Assembly: GCF_039962255.1 (NCBI RefSeq)
Contig: NZ_JAMPKY010000002.1
Location: 186,001-250,000, forward strand
DNA: 64,000 bases
From: Leptolyngbya subtilissima AS-A7
GTDB taxonomy: Bacteria > Cyanobacteriota > Cyanobacteriia > Phormidesmidales > Phormidesmidaceae
Reading direction: 5' to 3'
Below are positions 39,090-46,873 of the stretch, piece after piece. Within the stretch, counting starts at the first letter, position 1. Each line of letters opens with the position of its first letter. The position numbers were made by a program, and so were the translations under genes. Below the pieces are notes generated by a model that ran no database searches, had not been told where the DNA came from, and was given only the letters and a program-made list of their open reading frames with translations.

Positions 39090-40025
39090 ATGACGACATT
39101 TTTTGCACCTGATCCTGACCTGCAAGCGACCTTGGAACAGGTATTAGAGCAGGTGCGGGCCGAGTTTGCGTTGACGCCTACTCAAATTGCCGTGACCTGG
39201 GTGGTCTATGACCCGCCCTACATCGTCAATACTGGCGGGGCTTTGAGTACCGATGATTTTTGGCAACACCGCCCTCGGGGGGCCAGTTATCGGGGGGTTG
39301 AGCAGATTTACCCAGCCAGCGTGGTGAAGCTGTTTTATCTGGTAGCTGCCCATGAATGGGTTGAGCAAGGAATGATCCAACCATCGGCAGAGCTGGACCG
39401 GGCACTCAAGGACATGATTGTGGGCTCTAGCAACGACGCGACTTCCCTAGTTGTCGATCTGCTGAGCGGCACCACCAGTGGCCCGGAGCTGCCCCCTGGC
39501 CCCTTTGAAACCTGGTGTTACCAACGCAACATTATCAACCGCTTCTTTCAGTCGTTGCCGTGGCCTGAGTTGGTGGGGGTAAACATGAATCAAAAGCCTT
39601 GGGGCGATGGACCCTACGGTCGCGAGCGAGCTTTTGTAGGCGAGCACTACGAAAATCGCAATCGGCTTACCACCAACGCCGTAGCCCGGTTAATTCACAG
39701 CATTGCTGGCGGAGTAGCGGTGTCGGCGGCGCGATCGCAAACCATGCTCTCTTTGATGGGGCGCCATCAACCCATTACCCCGCCAGCACCCGGTGAAGAA
39801 GACCAGTTCACTGGGTTTTTGGGGGAAGGCCTACCCCAGAGCACTCGACTCTATTCAAAGGCAGGGTATACCAGCAAGGTGCGCCACGACGCCGCCTACT
39901 TTGAGCTACCCAGCGGCGAACCTGGTTTGCTAGTAGCTTTTATCGAAAGCTCTGGGCACAGCAAAAACAGACAAATTTTACCTCGGTTGGCCAGTCTCAT
40001 AGTTCAGCACATGGTCAGTCCATAG
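39090..40025 (+). CDS. Beta-lactamase-like (class A fold) serine hydrolase
   Basis: 311 residues. The penicillin-binding/serine beta-lactamase motifs are PASVVKLF (SxxK, about residue 75), GSSNDATS (SDN-like) and SKAGYTSK (KxG-like, about 260). No signal peptide is apparent, unlike true secreted beta-lactamases, so an intracellular esterase or peptidase is as likely as an activity on cell-wall precursors. Monocistronic. Confidence 0.8.
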   Translation: MTTFFAPDPDLQATLEQVLEQVRAEFALTPTQIAVTWVVYDPPYIVNTGGALSTDDFWQHRPRGASYRGVEQIYPASVVKLFYLVAAHEWVEQGMIQPSAELDRALKDMIVGSSNDATSLVVDLLSGTTSGPELPPGPFETWCYQRNIINRFFQSLPWPELVGVNMNQKPWGDGPYGRERAFVGEHYENRNRLTTNAVARLIHSIAGGVAVSAARSQTMLSLMGRHQPITPPAPGEEDQFTGFLGEGLPQSTRLYSKAGYTSKVRHDAAYFELPSGEPGLLVAFIESSGHSKNRQILPRLASLIVQHMVSP

Positions 40026-40318
40026 GGTTAGGGCAAATGTTCCAAAATGCTAGTCACCCTTCGATATTGATCTGCCCTAATGTAGAGTCGCGCCTATCCA
40101 AAGTAGGTGCAGAATGTTGTTAACATAGCCTCGTCCCTAGGCTGAAGATGGTACAATTCAGCCAATTTCAGAGGCACATGTGGTGTGTGAATCTGTAGCG
40201 ATAGGAATAGTTTTAACTTTCCTGAATCTCACTACGACATTGCGATTTCAAGAGCGATTAATCGTTGGCATTTAGCCAATGAGACTTGATTGTCAAAAAT
40301 CTGAGGAGTGAACGAATC

Positions 40319-41146
40319 ATGGCGTATCTCAAGCAAGTTTCCCTAGCTCTCAGCCTAGCGGCCGTAGCCGGTATGGCTGCCCCGGCCCTGGCCCACAATC
40401 ACCTGGCCGAGCTAGAGCCAACCCAAAATACCTTAGCTGAAGCAGTCGAAAGCTCTACTGAAGCAACCACTGAACCTGTTGTAGCTGACGAAGCCACCAC
40501 CGCTGAAGTGCCCGCTGCGGCTGAAGTGCCTGTCGTTGAAGCGATCGCCCCGGTGGAGCCAGCGGAGTCTGATGCTAGCCTGCTCGCTTTGCCCGAGGCT
40601 GAGTCGCTTACCGCTGATCAAGGTTCGTTCGACACCACTGGTATTGAGTCGGCTCTGACGGCGGCCACCATTGAGGTTGCTCCCGCCGCCAACGATTCTA
40701 TTGATCTGGCCCAGGGCACCACCCGCCCGGCCTACGAGATCAGCCCCGCTTACCTGGGCGTGGGCGGCAACATCGGCATCGGCAGTCGCAACGACAGCGG
40801 GCTGTCTAGCTTTGGTTTCAACGTCATCAGCAAAATCTCCCTTGGGCCTCGCTTCTCGCTGCGGCCTGGGGCGACCATCACCAACAACCGGTCGAGCTTC
40901 ACCATTCCGGTGACCTACAACTTCAGCACCTTGAGCTACAACGGGTTCCGTGCTCAGCCCTACGTTGGGGCTGGGGTCGATATTCCCACCAGTGGCGATG
41001 TGGGTCTGCTGATCAACGCTGGGGCCGACGTACCCATCTCCCGCGACTTTACCTTTAACGCCGTAGGCAACTTCCGAGTCACCAGCGGCTTTGCTCTCGG
41101 TATCTCCCTGGGCGTGGGCTACAACTTCCCCTTCATCTTTGAATAG
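40319..41146 (+). CDS. Exported beta-barrel-type outer membrane protein
   Basis: About 275 residues from the ATG at 40319 (GAGGAG upstream). A signal peptide ends near PALA|HNHL. Residues about 25-125 are low complexity and rich in Glu, Ala, Thr and Val (EVPAAAEVPVVEAIAP). The C-terminal 140 residues alternate polar and hydrophobic residues in strand pattern (NIGIGSRNDSGLSS, GLLINAGADVPI) and end in Phe-rich GVGYNFPFIFE, typical of an outer-membrane barrel of eight or so strands. Porin-like or adhesin-like role; not recognised more closely. It has its own strong terminator. Confidence 0.75.
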   Translation: MAYLKQVSLALSLAAVAGMAAPALAHNHLAELEPTQNTLAEAVESSTEATTEPVVADEATTAEVPAAAEVPVVEAIAPVEPAESDASLLALPEAESLTADQGSFDTTGIESALTAATIEVAPAANDSIDLAQGTTRPAYEISPAYLGVGGNIGIGSRNDSGLSSFGFNVISKISLGPRFSLRPGATITNNRSSFTIPVTYNFSTLSYNGFRAQPYVGAGVDIPTSGDVGLLINAGADVPISRDFTFNAVGNFRVTSGFALGISLGVGYNFPFIFE

Positions 41147-41204
41147 AACTACGGATAAATCACCCGTTTGCCAATGCCATCTGAGGCAACAGTAGCCACT
41201 TATT

Positions 41205-41240
41205 AGGAAGGGGATCGTGTTTAGGCGCGATCCCCTTCCT
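41205..41240 (+). terminator. Terminator of the outer-membrane protein gene
   Basis: A perfect 13-bp stem (AGGAAGGGGATCG / CGATCCCCTTCCT) with a 10-base loop, 59 bases after the stop codon. Confidence 0.8.
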
Positions 41241-41317
41241 TGTATGCAAGCTGCCAACTGTGGGCTAAATCGCGGGGCTGATTCGGGCATTCTGAAGGCA
41301 CGATTCAGGGTGTGACG

Positions 41318-41485
41318 ATGGCAGAACAGTCCATGGCCTGGGCCAGCGTGCTCCAGGCGTTTCAGCAGATTTGGGGCTATAGCGACTTTCGCCCACCCCA
41401 AGATGCGATCGTTAAGGCTTTGCTCAATCATCAAGATATTTTGGTCGTGCTGCCCACCGGTGAAAACTACAGCCTTCTTTCTTAA
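41318..41485 (+). pseudogene. recQ: recQ, 5' fragment (interrupted by the mobile element)
   Basis: From ATG 41318 the frame reads a RecQ N-terminus: AFQQIWGYSDFRPPQDAIVK (the Q motif FRxxQxxAI) and ILVVLPTG, the beginning of helicase motif I. Right after GGT (41459-41461) the text becomes ENYSLLS and a stop, which is element sequence. The missing continuation, GGKSVCFQLPALL, is found about 9.9 kb away at 51391. So one recQ gene of about 500 codons is split inside the Walker A codons. The fragment makes at most 55 residues and cannot be active alone. Confidence 0.93.
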
Positions 41486-41580
41486 TTCTATAAAGTAAAC
41501 AACAACAAAACAATACGCGTATACTATAATCGTGGAATGCTAACTAATAGCGGTTCGTTATCGTCCACGAAGTAAACAGC

Positions 41581-42723
41581 GTGAAAGTTCAAAAGGTTGT
41601 ACTCCCGGATTCCACTGTCCCTAGTTGGGTGCTGATTGGTGACGACTTTTTGCCAATTGAGCCTGTCCAAGAATTTTTAGACTACCTCCGAAATATTGAC
41701 CGCTCACCAAACACAGTGAGAGCGTACGCTTACCACCTGAAGCTCTACTGGGATTACTTGGAGAGCAAGCACCTTGAATGGACTGGCGTGGGACTACCGG
41801 AGCTGGCCGAGTTCATGATGTGGCTCAGAAGCCCCAACCCTGGAGGTGTGGTCTCCATGCTGGAGCAGGAGGCCGCACGGTCAGAGTCTTCCATCAATGT
41901 GATTCTCTCCTCAGTGTGCATGCTCTACGACTTCCACGAGAAATGTGGCAACGTTCCACACATTCCTCTGTACCGCACACAAGTCATGGCTGGCAGGCGA
42001 TACAAAGGGTTCCTGCACCACATTACGAAGGGTAAGCCTGTCAAGACCCGGCTACTCAAGCTGAAGGTGCCAAAGAAGCACCCAAAAGCCTTGAGTACAG
42101 AGCAGGTTGAAGCTATCGTTGGCGCTTGCACTCGAATTAGAGACCGATTCCTAATTTGCCTGCTCCACGAATCCGGAATGCGCATAGGCCAGGTTCTAGG
42201 GCTTAGACACGAGGACATAGCCTCTATGGACAATCTCATCAAAGTCGTGCCTCGTGACGATAACGCCAACAATGCCCGCGCTAAATCGCGAGATCCTTAT
42301 AGCCTGCATGTCTCGCAAGAGCTGATGGCGCTCTATACCGAATACCTGGAGAAGGAATTCATGGAAATTCTGGAGGGCAATTTCAGCGACTACGTCTTCG
42401 TGAACCTCTGGGACGGGGCCATCGGAGAAGCCATGACCTATAACAACGTGATGGATTTATTCAGGCGGCTCAAGAGGAAAACCGGGATTGCGATTCATCC
42501 CCACATGTTGCGCCATACCCACGCTACAGAGCTAGTCCGGGATGGCATGCAGATGGCTTACGTCCAGAAGCGGCTAGGCCATCAAAGCATCCAGACAACC
42601 ATCGATACTTATGTCCATCTACAAGATGGCGACCTCAAGGAAGCGTACCAGAAATATTTAGAGAGCCGAGACCATGACGCTACAGCCGGAACCCCAGAAG
42701 AAGGGCCGACGATATCCGCGTAG
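41581..42723 (+). CDS. tnpA: Tn554 TnpA-type tyrosine recombinase
   Basis: 380 residues from GTG 41581. The start MKVQKVVLPDS and SPNTVRAYAYHLKLYW (core-binding domain) match my recollection of Tn554 TnpA. All catalytic residues are visible: Arg201 (ESGMRIGQVLGL), His308 and Arg311 (HPHMLRHTHATEL), His334 (LGHQSIQTT) and the nucleophile Tyr344 (IDTYVHL). It cuts and rejoins DNA through a phosphotyrosine link, and with TnpB inserts the element at specific sites. The 3' end overlaps tnpB by 50 bases. A TATAAT-like -10 lies at 41525-41530; no good -35 was seen. Confidence 0.93.
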   Translation: MKVQKVVLPDSTVPSWVLIGDDFLPIEPVQEFLDYLRNIDRSPNTVRAYAYHLKLYWDYLESKHLEWTGVGLPELAEFMMWLRSPNPGGVVSMLEQEAARSESSINVILSSVCMLYDFHEKCGNVPHIPLYRTQVMAGRRYKGFLHHITKGKPVKTRLLKLKVPKKHPKALSTEQVEAIVGACTRIRDRFLICLLHESGMRIGQVLGLRHEDIASMDNLIKVVPRDDNANNARAKSRDPYSLHVSQELMALYTEYLEKEFMEILEGNFSDYVFVNLWDGAIGEAMTYNNVMDLFRRLKRKTGIAIHPHMLRHTHATELVRDGMQMAYVQKRLGHQSIQTTIDTYVHLQDGDLKEAYQKYLESRDHDATAGTPEEGPTISA

Positions 42724-44278
42724 GAAGCAACCTTCAGACGTCATAATCCTTTGCAAGCACTGCAACGGCGGGAACTGCATCAAAAAAGGTGTCACGACCA
42801 GCAAACAGCGACAGTCTTACTGGTGCAAGGATTGTGAGCGGGCTTTTATCGAGCCCATTCCGCCAAACCTGTTTGACATAAATCCTGAAGATGAGTACCA
42901 GAAGGATATTTGGGACTGCCGCCGTCTAGGAATTTCGCCGAGCGTCGGCAAGCAGGCCTACACCATCAAATTCACGAAAATCTCTCAGCCTTGGTTGCGT
43001 CAAGCGGGCAAGGCGTTCATCAAGCTGTCTCTCAGCACCGTAGGCTTTTCCTCAGCCCTAAACAAGGTGGGTGCAGTCAACAAGTTTTCTGTATTCCTTG
43101 CCAAACGGCACCCCTCCATCGAGCCAGCTCAGGTGAGCCGTGAGATTATCATTGACTTTTTGGCTTACTTGGCAGGTCAAAAAATAGCAGCAACAACACG
43201 GGCTCACCTTATAGGGGATTTACGAGACTTTCTAGAACTGTGCTATCACAACGATTGGTTGCCAGTCACAAGGTATTTAATCCGGCGAGAGGACTATCCT
43301 AAGCGCCCTAAAGCAATCCCCCGGTACATCCCGGAAGTTGTGATGCAGCAGCTCAATCGGCACCTGGATGACCTGCCAGATCCGGTTATGCGGATGGTGT
43401 TGGTAATTCAAGAATGTGGGATGCGAATCTCTGAGTTGCTCCACCTGAAGCCGGATTGCTTACTGCAAGACCGTGCTGGTGATTGGTTCCTGCGCTACTA
43501 CCAGTTCAAGCTCAAGAAGGAACTCACCATCCCAGTATCTAAGGAGGTAGTCCGAGTCATTCAGGAGCAGCGTCAGTACATCCAGGAGCACTTGAATGAG
43601 CCTTACGAGTACCTATTCTGCACTACCTATTGTGGCACTGGCTTCCGGCCAAGAGCCAAGCTAATGAGCCGGATAACTTTCGCAAAGTACCTTAACAAGC
43701 TTGCTAAGCAGCACAGCATCTGTGATGAAAGTGGGAAGCTCTGGCACTTCCAGACCCATCAGTTTCGGCACACCGTCGGCACTCGAATGATCAACAATGG
43801 TGTGCCGCAGCACATCATTCAGCGTTATCTCGGGCATGAGTCACCTGAGATGACGGCTACTTACGCACAAATTCACGACCAAACCATGAAGGAGGAAATC
43901 GCCAAATTTCGCGGCAAGGTGGTGAACATATCAGGCCAGGTGGTTGAGCCCAATGACATTGAGGCTGATGACCACGAACTGCAATGGGTCAAGAAGAATA
44001 TTCAGGCTCAGGCACTACCAAATGGCTCGTGTGCTCTGCCAGCTATCTCTAAGGGATGTCCTCACGCAAACGCTTGCTTAACCTGTACACACTTCCGAAC
44101 AACCTCTGAGCACCTACCTACTCATCAACAGGAAAGAGAGGAGACGCTGAAGGTTATCGACAAAGCCAAAGCTAACGGCTGGCAGCGGATAGTTGAGATG
44201 AACGAGAAAAAGCTGATCAGCTTAGACAACATCATCAACGGACTTGAGGGAGGTGCCGAAGATGGCTGTCGAACGTAG
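42674..44278 (+). CDS. tnpB: Tn554 TnpB-type tyrosine recombinase with N-terminal zinc finger
   Basis: 534 residues. The catalytic set is complete: Arg251 (ECGMRISELLHL), His362 and Arg365 (HQFRHTVGTRM), His388 (LGHESPEMT) and Tyr397 (TATYAQIH). Residues 27-54 form a Cys-rich finger (CKHC, NC, WCKDCERAF) much like the zinc ribbon of IS1-family InsA. A second Cys cluster near the C-terminus (CALPAISKGCPHANACLTC) is a TnpB-type feature. It starts inside tnpA and overlaps tnpC by 17 bases, so the three are translationally coupled. Confidence 0.92.
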   Translation: MTLQPEPQKKGRRYPRRKQPSDVIILCKHCNGGNCIKKGVTTSKQRQSYWCKDCERAFIEPIPPNLFDINPEDEYQKDIWDCRRLGISPSVGKQAYTIKFTKISQPWLRQAGKAFIKLSLSTVGFSSALNKVGAVNKFSVFLAKRHPSIEPAQVSREIIIDFLAYLAGQKIAATTRAHLIGDLRDFLELCYHNDWLPVTRYLIRREDYPKRPKAIPRYIPEVVMQQLNRHLDDLPDPVMRMVLVIQECGMRISELLHLKPDCLLQDRAGDWFLRYYQFKLKKELTIPVSKEVVRVIQEQRQYIQEHLNEPYEYLFCTTYCGTGFRPRAKLMSRITFAKYLNKLAKQHSICDESGKLWHFQTHQFRHTVGTRMINNGVPQHIIQRYLGHESPEMTATYAQIHDQTMKEEIAKFRGKVVNISGQVVEPNDIEADDHELQWVKKNIQAQALPNGSCALPAISKGCPHANACLTCTHFRTTSEHLPTHQQEREETLKVIDKAKANGWQRIVEMNEKKLISLDNIINGLEGGAEDGCRT

Positions 44279-45104
44279 TGTTGATGGGTTGCGTCGAAGC
44301 GCCCAGAGAAAGCATCAGGAGGCACTTGAGAAGGTCGAGAAAGGTATCCAGAGCCTCGTTAAGGATAAACGCCCTATAAACTTCAACACCGTTGCTGAGG
44401 CGGCTGGAGTGAGCAAAGCGTGGCTTTACAAAGAAGCTGACGTTAAAGCTCGTATTGAGCAACTCCGGGCGCAGTCTTCTGGCTCCAAAAAACAGCCCCC
44501 AGTCAACCAGCGGGCTTCAGATGCCTCAAAAGATGCCTTGCTTAGAACGATGAAGGAGCGCATCAAACGCTTAGAAGCGGAGAACAAAGATCTGAGGCGA
44601 CAAAACGAGGTGGCCTACAGCCATGTTCTAAAAGCCCGCGATCTGGAAAAGGAGGTGCAGCGGCTCAACGCTCACGTTGAGCGCTTGCAACAAAAAATGC
44701 ACTTGAACAGTGCCGACGCAACGCCTCCTGAGCCAAAGAGTATCCAGCTTGCTCTGGCCGATCTGGGTGTAGAAATGAATTCAACCCTAGTGCGGCTGAT
44801 TACCGAAACGCCTGTGGGTATTTTGGAGACTGCTATTGAGGCACTTAAGGAAGCACTGGCTAAAGGGCCAGTAAGAAGTCCTGGCGGTTTCTTCCATAGC
44901 GCTGTTAGAGACTGCTGGAGGCCGAATGAGGTTTACCAGGAGAAGGCTGATATGGAAGAGTTCAATCAGTGGTGGAAGTGGGCTTATGACAAGGGCTTGG
45001 TTAGAGCAGCCATGCAACAAGACGGAACTCAATTTGTTTTGTCTGCTGATGGAGAGTGGTACTCGTTTGAAGAAATAACGAGGCAATACCCACTAGGCTC
45101 TTAA
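44262..45104 (+). CDS. tnpC: TnpC-like transposition accessory protein (DUF6262 type)
   Basis: 280 residues from ATG 44262, with GAGG 9-12 bases upstream; an upstream TTG at 44244 is less likely. The N-terminus (RSAQRKHQEALEKVEKGI, then TVAEAAGVSKAWLYKEADVK, a helix-turn-helix-like stretch) is the part shared with Tn554 TnpC. A coiled coil (KERIKRLEAENKDLRRQNEV) follows. The last 110 residues (about 170-280) are longer than classical TnpC and contain GGFFHSAVRDCWRPNEVY and QWWKWAYDKGLV. In Tn554, TnpC helps orient insertion; it is not a recombinase. Confidence 0.8.
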   Translation: MAVERSVDGLRRSAQRKHQEALEKVEKGIQSLVKDKRPINFNTVAEAAGVSKAWLYKEADVKARIEQLRAQSSGSKKQPPVNQRASDASKDALLRTMKERIKRLEAENKDLRRQNEVAYSHVLKARDLEKEVQRLNAHVERLQQKMHLNSADATPPEPKSIQLALADLGVEMNSTLVRLITETPVGILETAIEALKEALAKGPVRSPGGFFHSAVRDCWRPNEVYQEKADMEEFNQWWKWAYDKGLVRAAMQQDGTQFVLSADGEWYSFEEITRQYPLGS

Positions 45105-45235
45105 TTCCAGTCCAATTTGATGTATTTGCGTCTTTAATACCCAAAAACCAAGACATTTATACACTTGAAACACTAAGCCATTTAATATGCTGCACTTATA
45201 CATTGGCTCGACATAAATTCCAAAAACTTATACGA

Positions 45236-45299
45236 ATGCTTGCTGAGTAATATTTTTATGCTTGCTGCGCTATGCTTGCTGCATCAATTAGCAAGCAAA
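45236..45299. promoter_or_regulatory. Iterated operator-like repeats upstream of the P63C gene
   Basis: ATGCTTGCTG occurs three times directly repeated (45236, 45258, 45272), and its inverse TAGCAAGCAA follows at 45289, ending just before the ATG at 45304. AATTAGCAAG in the last copy recurs at 46559. This spacing is typical of an iterated binding site for a regulator, possibly the P63C protein itself. Confidence 0.55.
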
Positions 45300-45303
45300 A
45301 GTT

Positions 45304-46353
45304 ATGGCTAGCAAATCAGCATCGGCAGGGCAGTCTTCTGGGCGCTCGAAGGGGGGCAAGGCACGAGCTGAAAAACTTTCCTTGGAACAGCGGAGAGAGA
45401 TAGCAAAGCGGGGTGCTGAAGCTAGGTGGAACAAAGATGTCCCAAAGGCCGTTTATTCGGGGGAGTTAACTATTGGGGATATGACATTTCCGTGCTCTGT
45501 GCTAAGTGACGGGACTCGTATCCTTACTCAATCAGATTTCATGGAAGGCATGAATATGTACTACAGCGGATGGGTCGCAAACAATAGAAGCCCCGAAAAT
45601 GTCGCTGCAGAAGTGCCGCATTTTTTGGCCTTCAAAACTCTCAAACCCTTTGTAGATAGGCACTTGGGCGATCTGCAGTCTATCGCTGTGAAATATAGAA
45701 CTGAGAGGGGCAGCCTAGCCCACGGTATTAAAGCTGAAATTATCCCAAAAATTTGCGATGTGTGGATTGACGCTGATGATGAGATTAGGCTTGGCTCACG
45801 CCAAAAGCAAGTAGCTCAGAAAGCTCGGCTTATGATGAGAGCACTGGCCCACGTAGGCATCGTTGCCTTGGTTGACGAAGCTACTGGGTACCAGAGAGAT
45901 AGAGCCTCAGATGCCCTGTCTCAAATACTAGAAGCTTTTATTGCAAAAGAATTGCAAGCATGGGTCAAGACATTTCCTAATGAGTATTACGAGGAGCTGT
46001 TTAGGCTCAGGGGGCTTTCATATCCTACCGACACCGTAAAACGGCCTCAATATTTCGGAAAGATAACTAATGATATTGTTTACAAGCGCTTAGCTCCTGG
46101 AGTATTAGAGGAACTAAGAGATACAGTTCCCAAAACCAAATCAGGTAATCGCAAGCATCGATTCTTCCAAAAGCTAACGCCTGATATTGGGCATCCCAAA
46201 CTAAGAGAACACTTATCTTCAGTTGTAACTATAATGAAGTTAAGTGATAGCTATACAGACTTTCAACGAAAATTAGACAAGATTCATCCAAAATACAACG
46301 AAACCTTGCCTCTAGACCTAGATTTCAGCGAAGATTCCGGGCGTGGGCTGTAG
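45304..46353 (+). CDS. P63C-domain protein (phage/mobile-element associated)
   Basis: 349 residues. A basic N-terminus (GRSKGGKARAEKLSLEQRREI, RGAEARWNKD) is followed by a body with the Phe/Pro-rich P63C signature FPNEYYEELFRLRGL (about 221-235). The C-terminal part includes NRKHRFFQKLTPDIGHPKLR. The domain is known from phages and mobile elements, and its biochemical role is not established. The gene is preceded by three iterated repeats and followed by its own hairpin terminator, so it is a self-contained unit of cargo. Confidence 0.8.
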   Translation: MASKSASAGQSSGRSKGGKARAEKLSLEQRREIAKRGAEARWNKDVPKAVYSGELTIGDMTFPCSVLSDGTRILTQSDFMEGMNMYYSGWVANNRSPENVAAEVPHFLAFKTLKPFVDRHLGDLQSIAVKYRTERGSLAHGIKAEIIPKICDVWIDADDEIRLGSRQKQVAQKARLMMRALAHVGIVALVDEATGYQRDRASDALSQILEAFIAKELQAWVKTFPNEYYEELFRLRGLSYPTDTVKRPQYFGKITNDIVYKRLAPGVLEELRDTVPKTKSGNRKHRFFQKLTPDIGHPKLREHLSSVVTIMKLSDSYTDFQRKLDKIHPKYNETLPLDLDFSEDSGRGL

Positions 46354-46360
46354 AAAATAG

Positions 46361-46399
46361 AGAAACAACCGAAGGGAATGCTCATTCCCCTCGGTTTCT
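46361..46399 (+). terminator. Terminator of the P63C gene
   Basis: An imperfect stem (AGAAAC-ACCGA-GGGAAT paired with ATTCCC-TCGGT-TTCTT) with a 4-base loop starts 7 bases after the stop codon. Confidence 0.7.
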
Positions 46400-46402
46400 T
46401 AT

Positions 46403-46470
46403 GGGCCGCGTCTGGTACCCTCCTGGCCTCCTAAGCCCCTGGAGGAGGGGTCCGAATCCCCTGCGGTCCA
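46403..46470 (+). pseudogene. tRNA-Arg(CCU)-like sequence without a proper D-arm
   Basis: The ends pair as a tRNA acceptor (GGGCCGC with GCGGTCC, one G-U). A perfect 5-bp T-stem (AGGGG/CCCCT) holds the loop TCCGAAT, one base off consensus. In the middle GGC-CTCCTAA-GCC gives a 7-base anticodon loop with CCU (Arg) on only 3 bp. No D-arm can be drawn and the total is about 68 bases. A competing fold pairs CCCTCC with GGAGG. Most likely a captured, decayed tRNA or an attachment-site remnant; a functional tRNA is less likely. Confidence 0.5.
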
Positions 46471-46558
46471 CATCTATTATAAGCCTTTGACTTCTACGTT
46501 TTGGCTCAAAACATCTGACCCAAAAAAGAGCGGAACAAGACAAAACTAGACCTATGCA

Positions 46559-46595
46559 AATTAGCAAGGAATAAAAGAAGCCCTAATTGCTAATT
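46559..46595. repeat. 9-bp inverted repeat AATTAGCAA / TTGCTAATT
   Basis: Perfect 9-bp arms at 46559-46567 and 46587-46595, separated by 19 bases, in the gap after the tRNA-like sequence and before the end of the convergent Ntn hydrolase operon. The arm shares AATTAGCAAG with the repeats upstream of the P63C gene, so it may be a second binding site for the same regulator. Confidence 0.5.
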
Positions 46596-46663
46596 AGAAG
46601 TGACATTTCTTTTGGAAAAAAGAGTAGGTCGAATATAGTAACAACTACCTCCAATCAGAATCG

Positions 46664-46873
46664 TCATTTCTTCATAGAACTAGGTGAAATATTTTTTGTC
46701 ATGAAGACCTTTTCGACAACTGCATCAGCAATTCTAATTGCCTCTTTAGTGATCTTATCCTCTTCTGAATAAAGGTCTTTCTCAACATTTTTTGAATATG
46801 ACTTCGGGAAATTTTCTTTCAGCCATTCATCTATGCTTACAACTTCCTGATTTTCAACTCTTCTCTGTTTCAT
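46664..46873 (-). CDS. 69-residue partner gene of the Ntn hydrolase
   Basis: 69 residues, charged and mostly helical (SIDEWLKENFPKSYSKNVEK, then DKITKEAIRIADAVVEKVF). Its ATG overlaps the stop codon of the Ntn hydrolase gene in an ATGA arrangement, so its translation is coupled to that gene. Not recognised. The overlap suggests a dedicated partner, for example an inhibitor, adaptor or substrate; the sequence does not decide between these. Confidence 0.7.
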   Translation of the reverse strand: MKQRRVENQEVVSIDEWLKENFPKSYSKNVEKDLYSEEDKITKEAIRIADAVVEKVFMTKNISPSSMKK

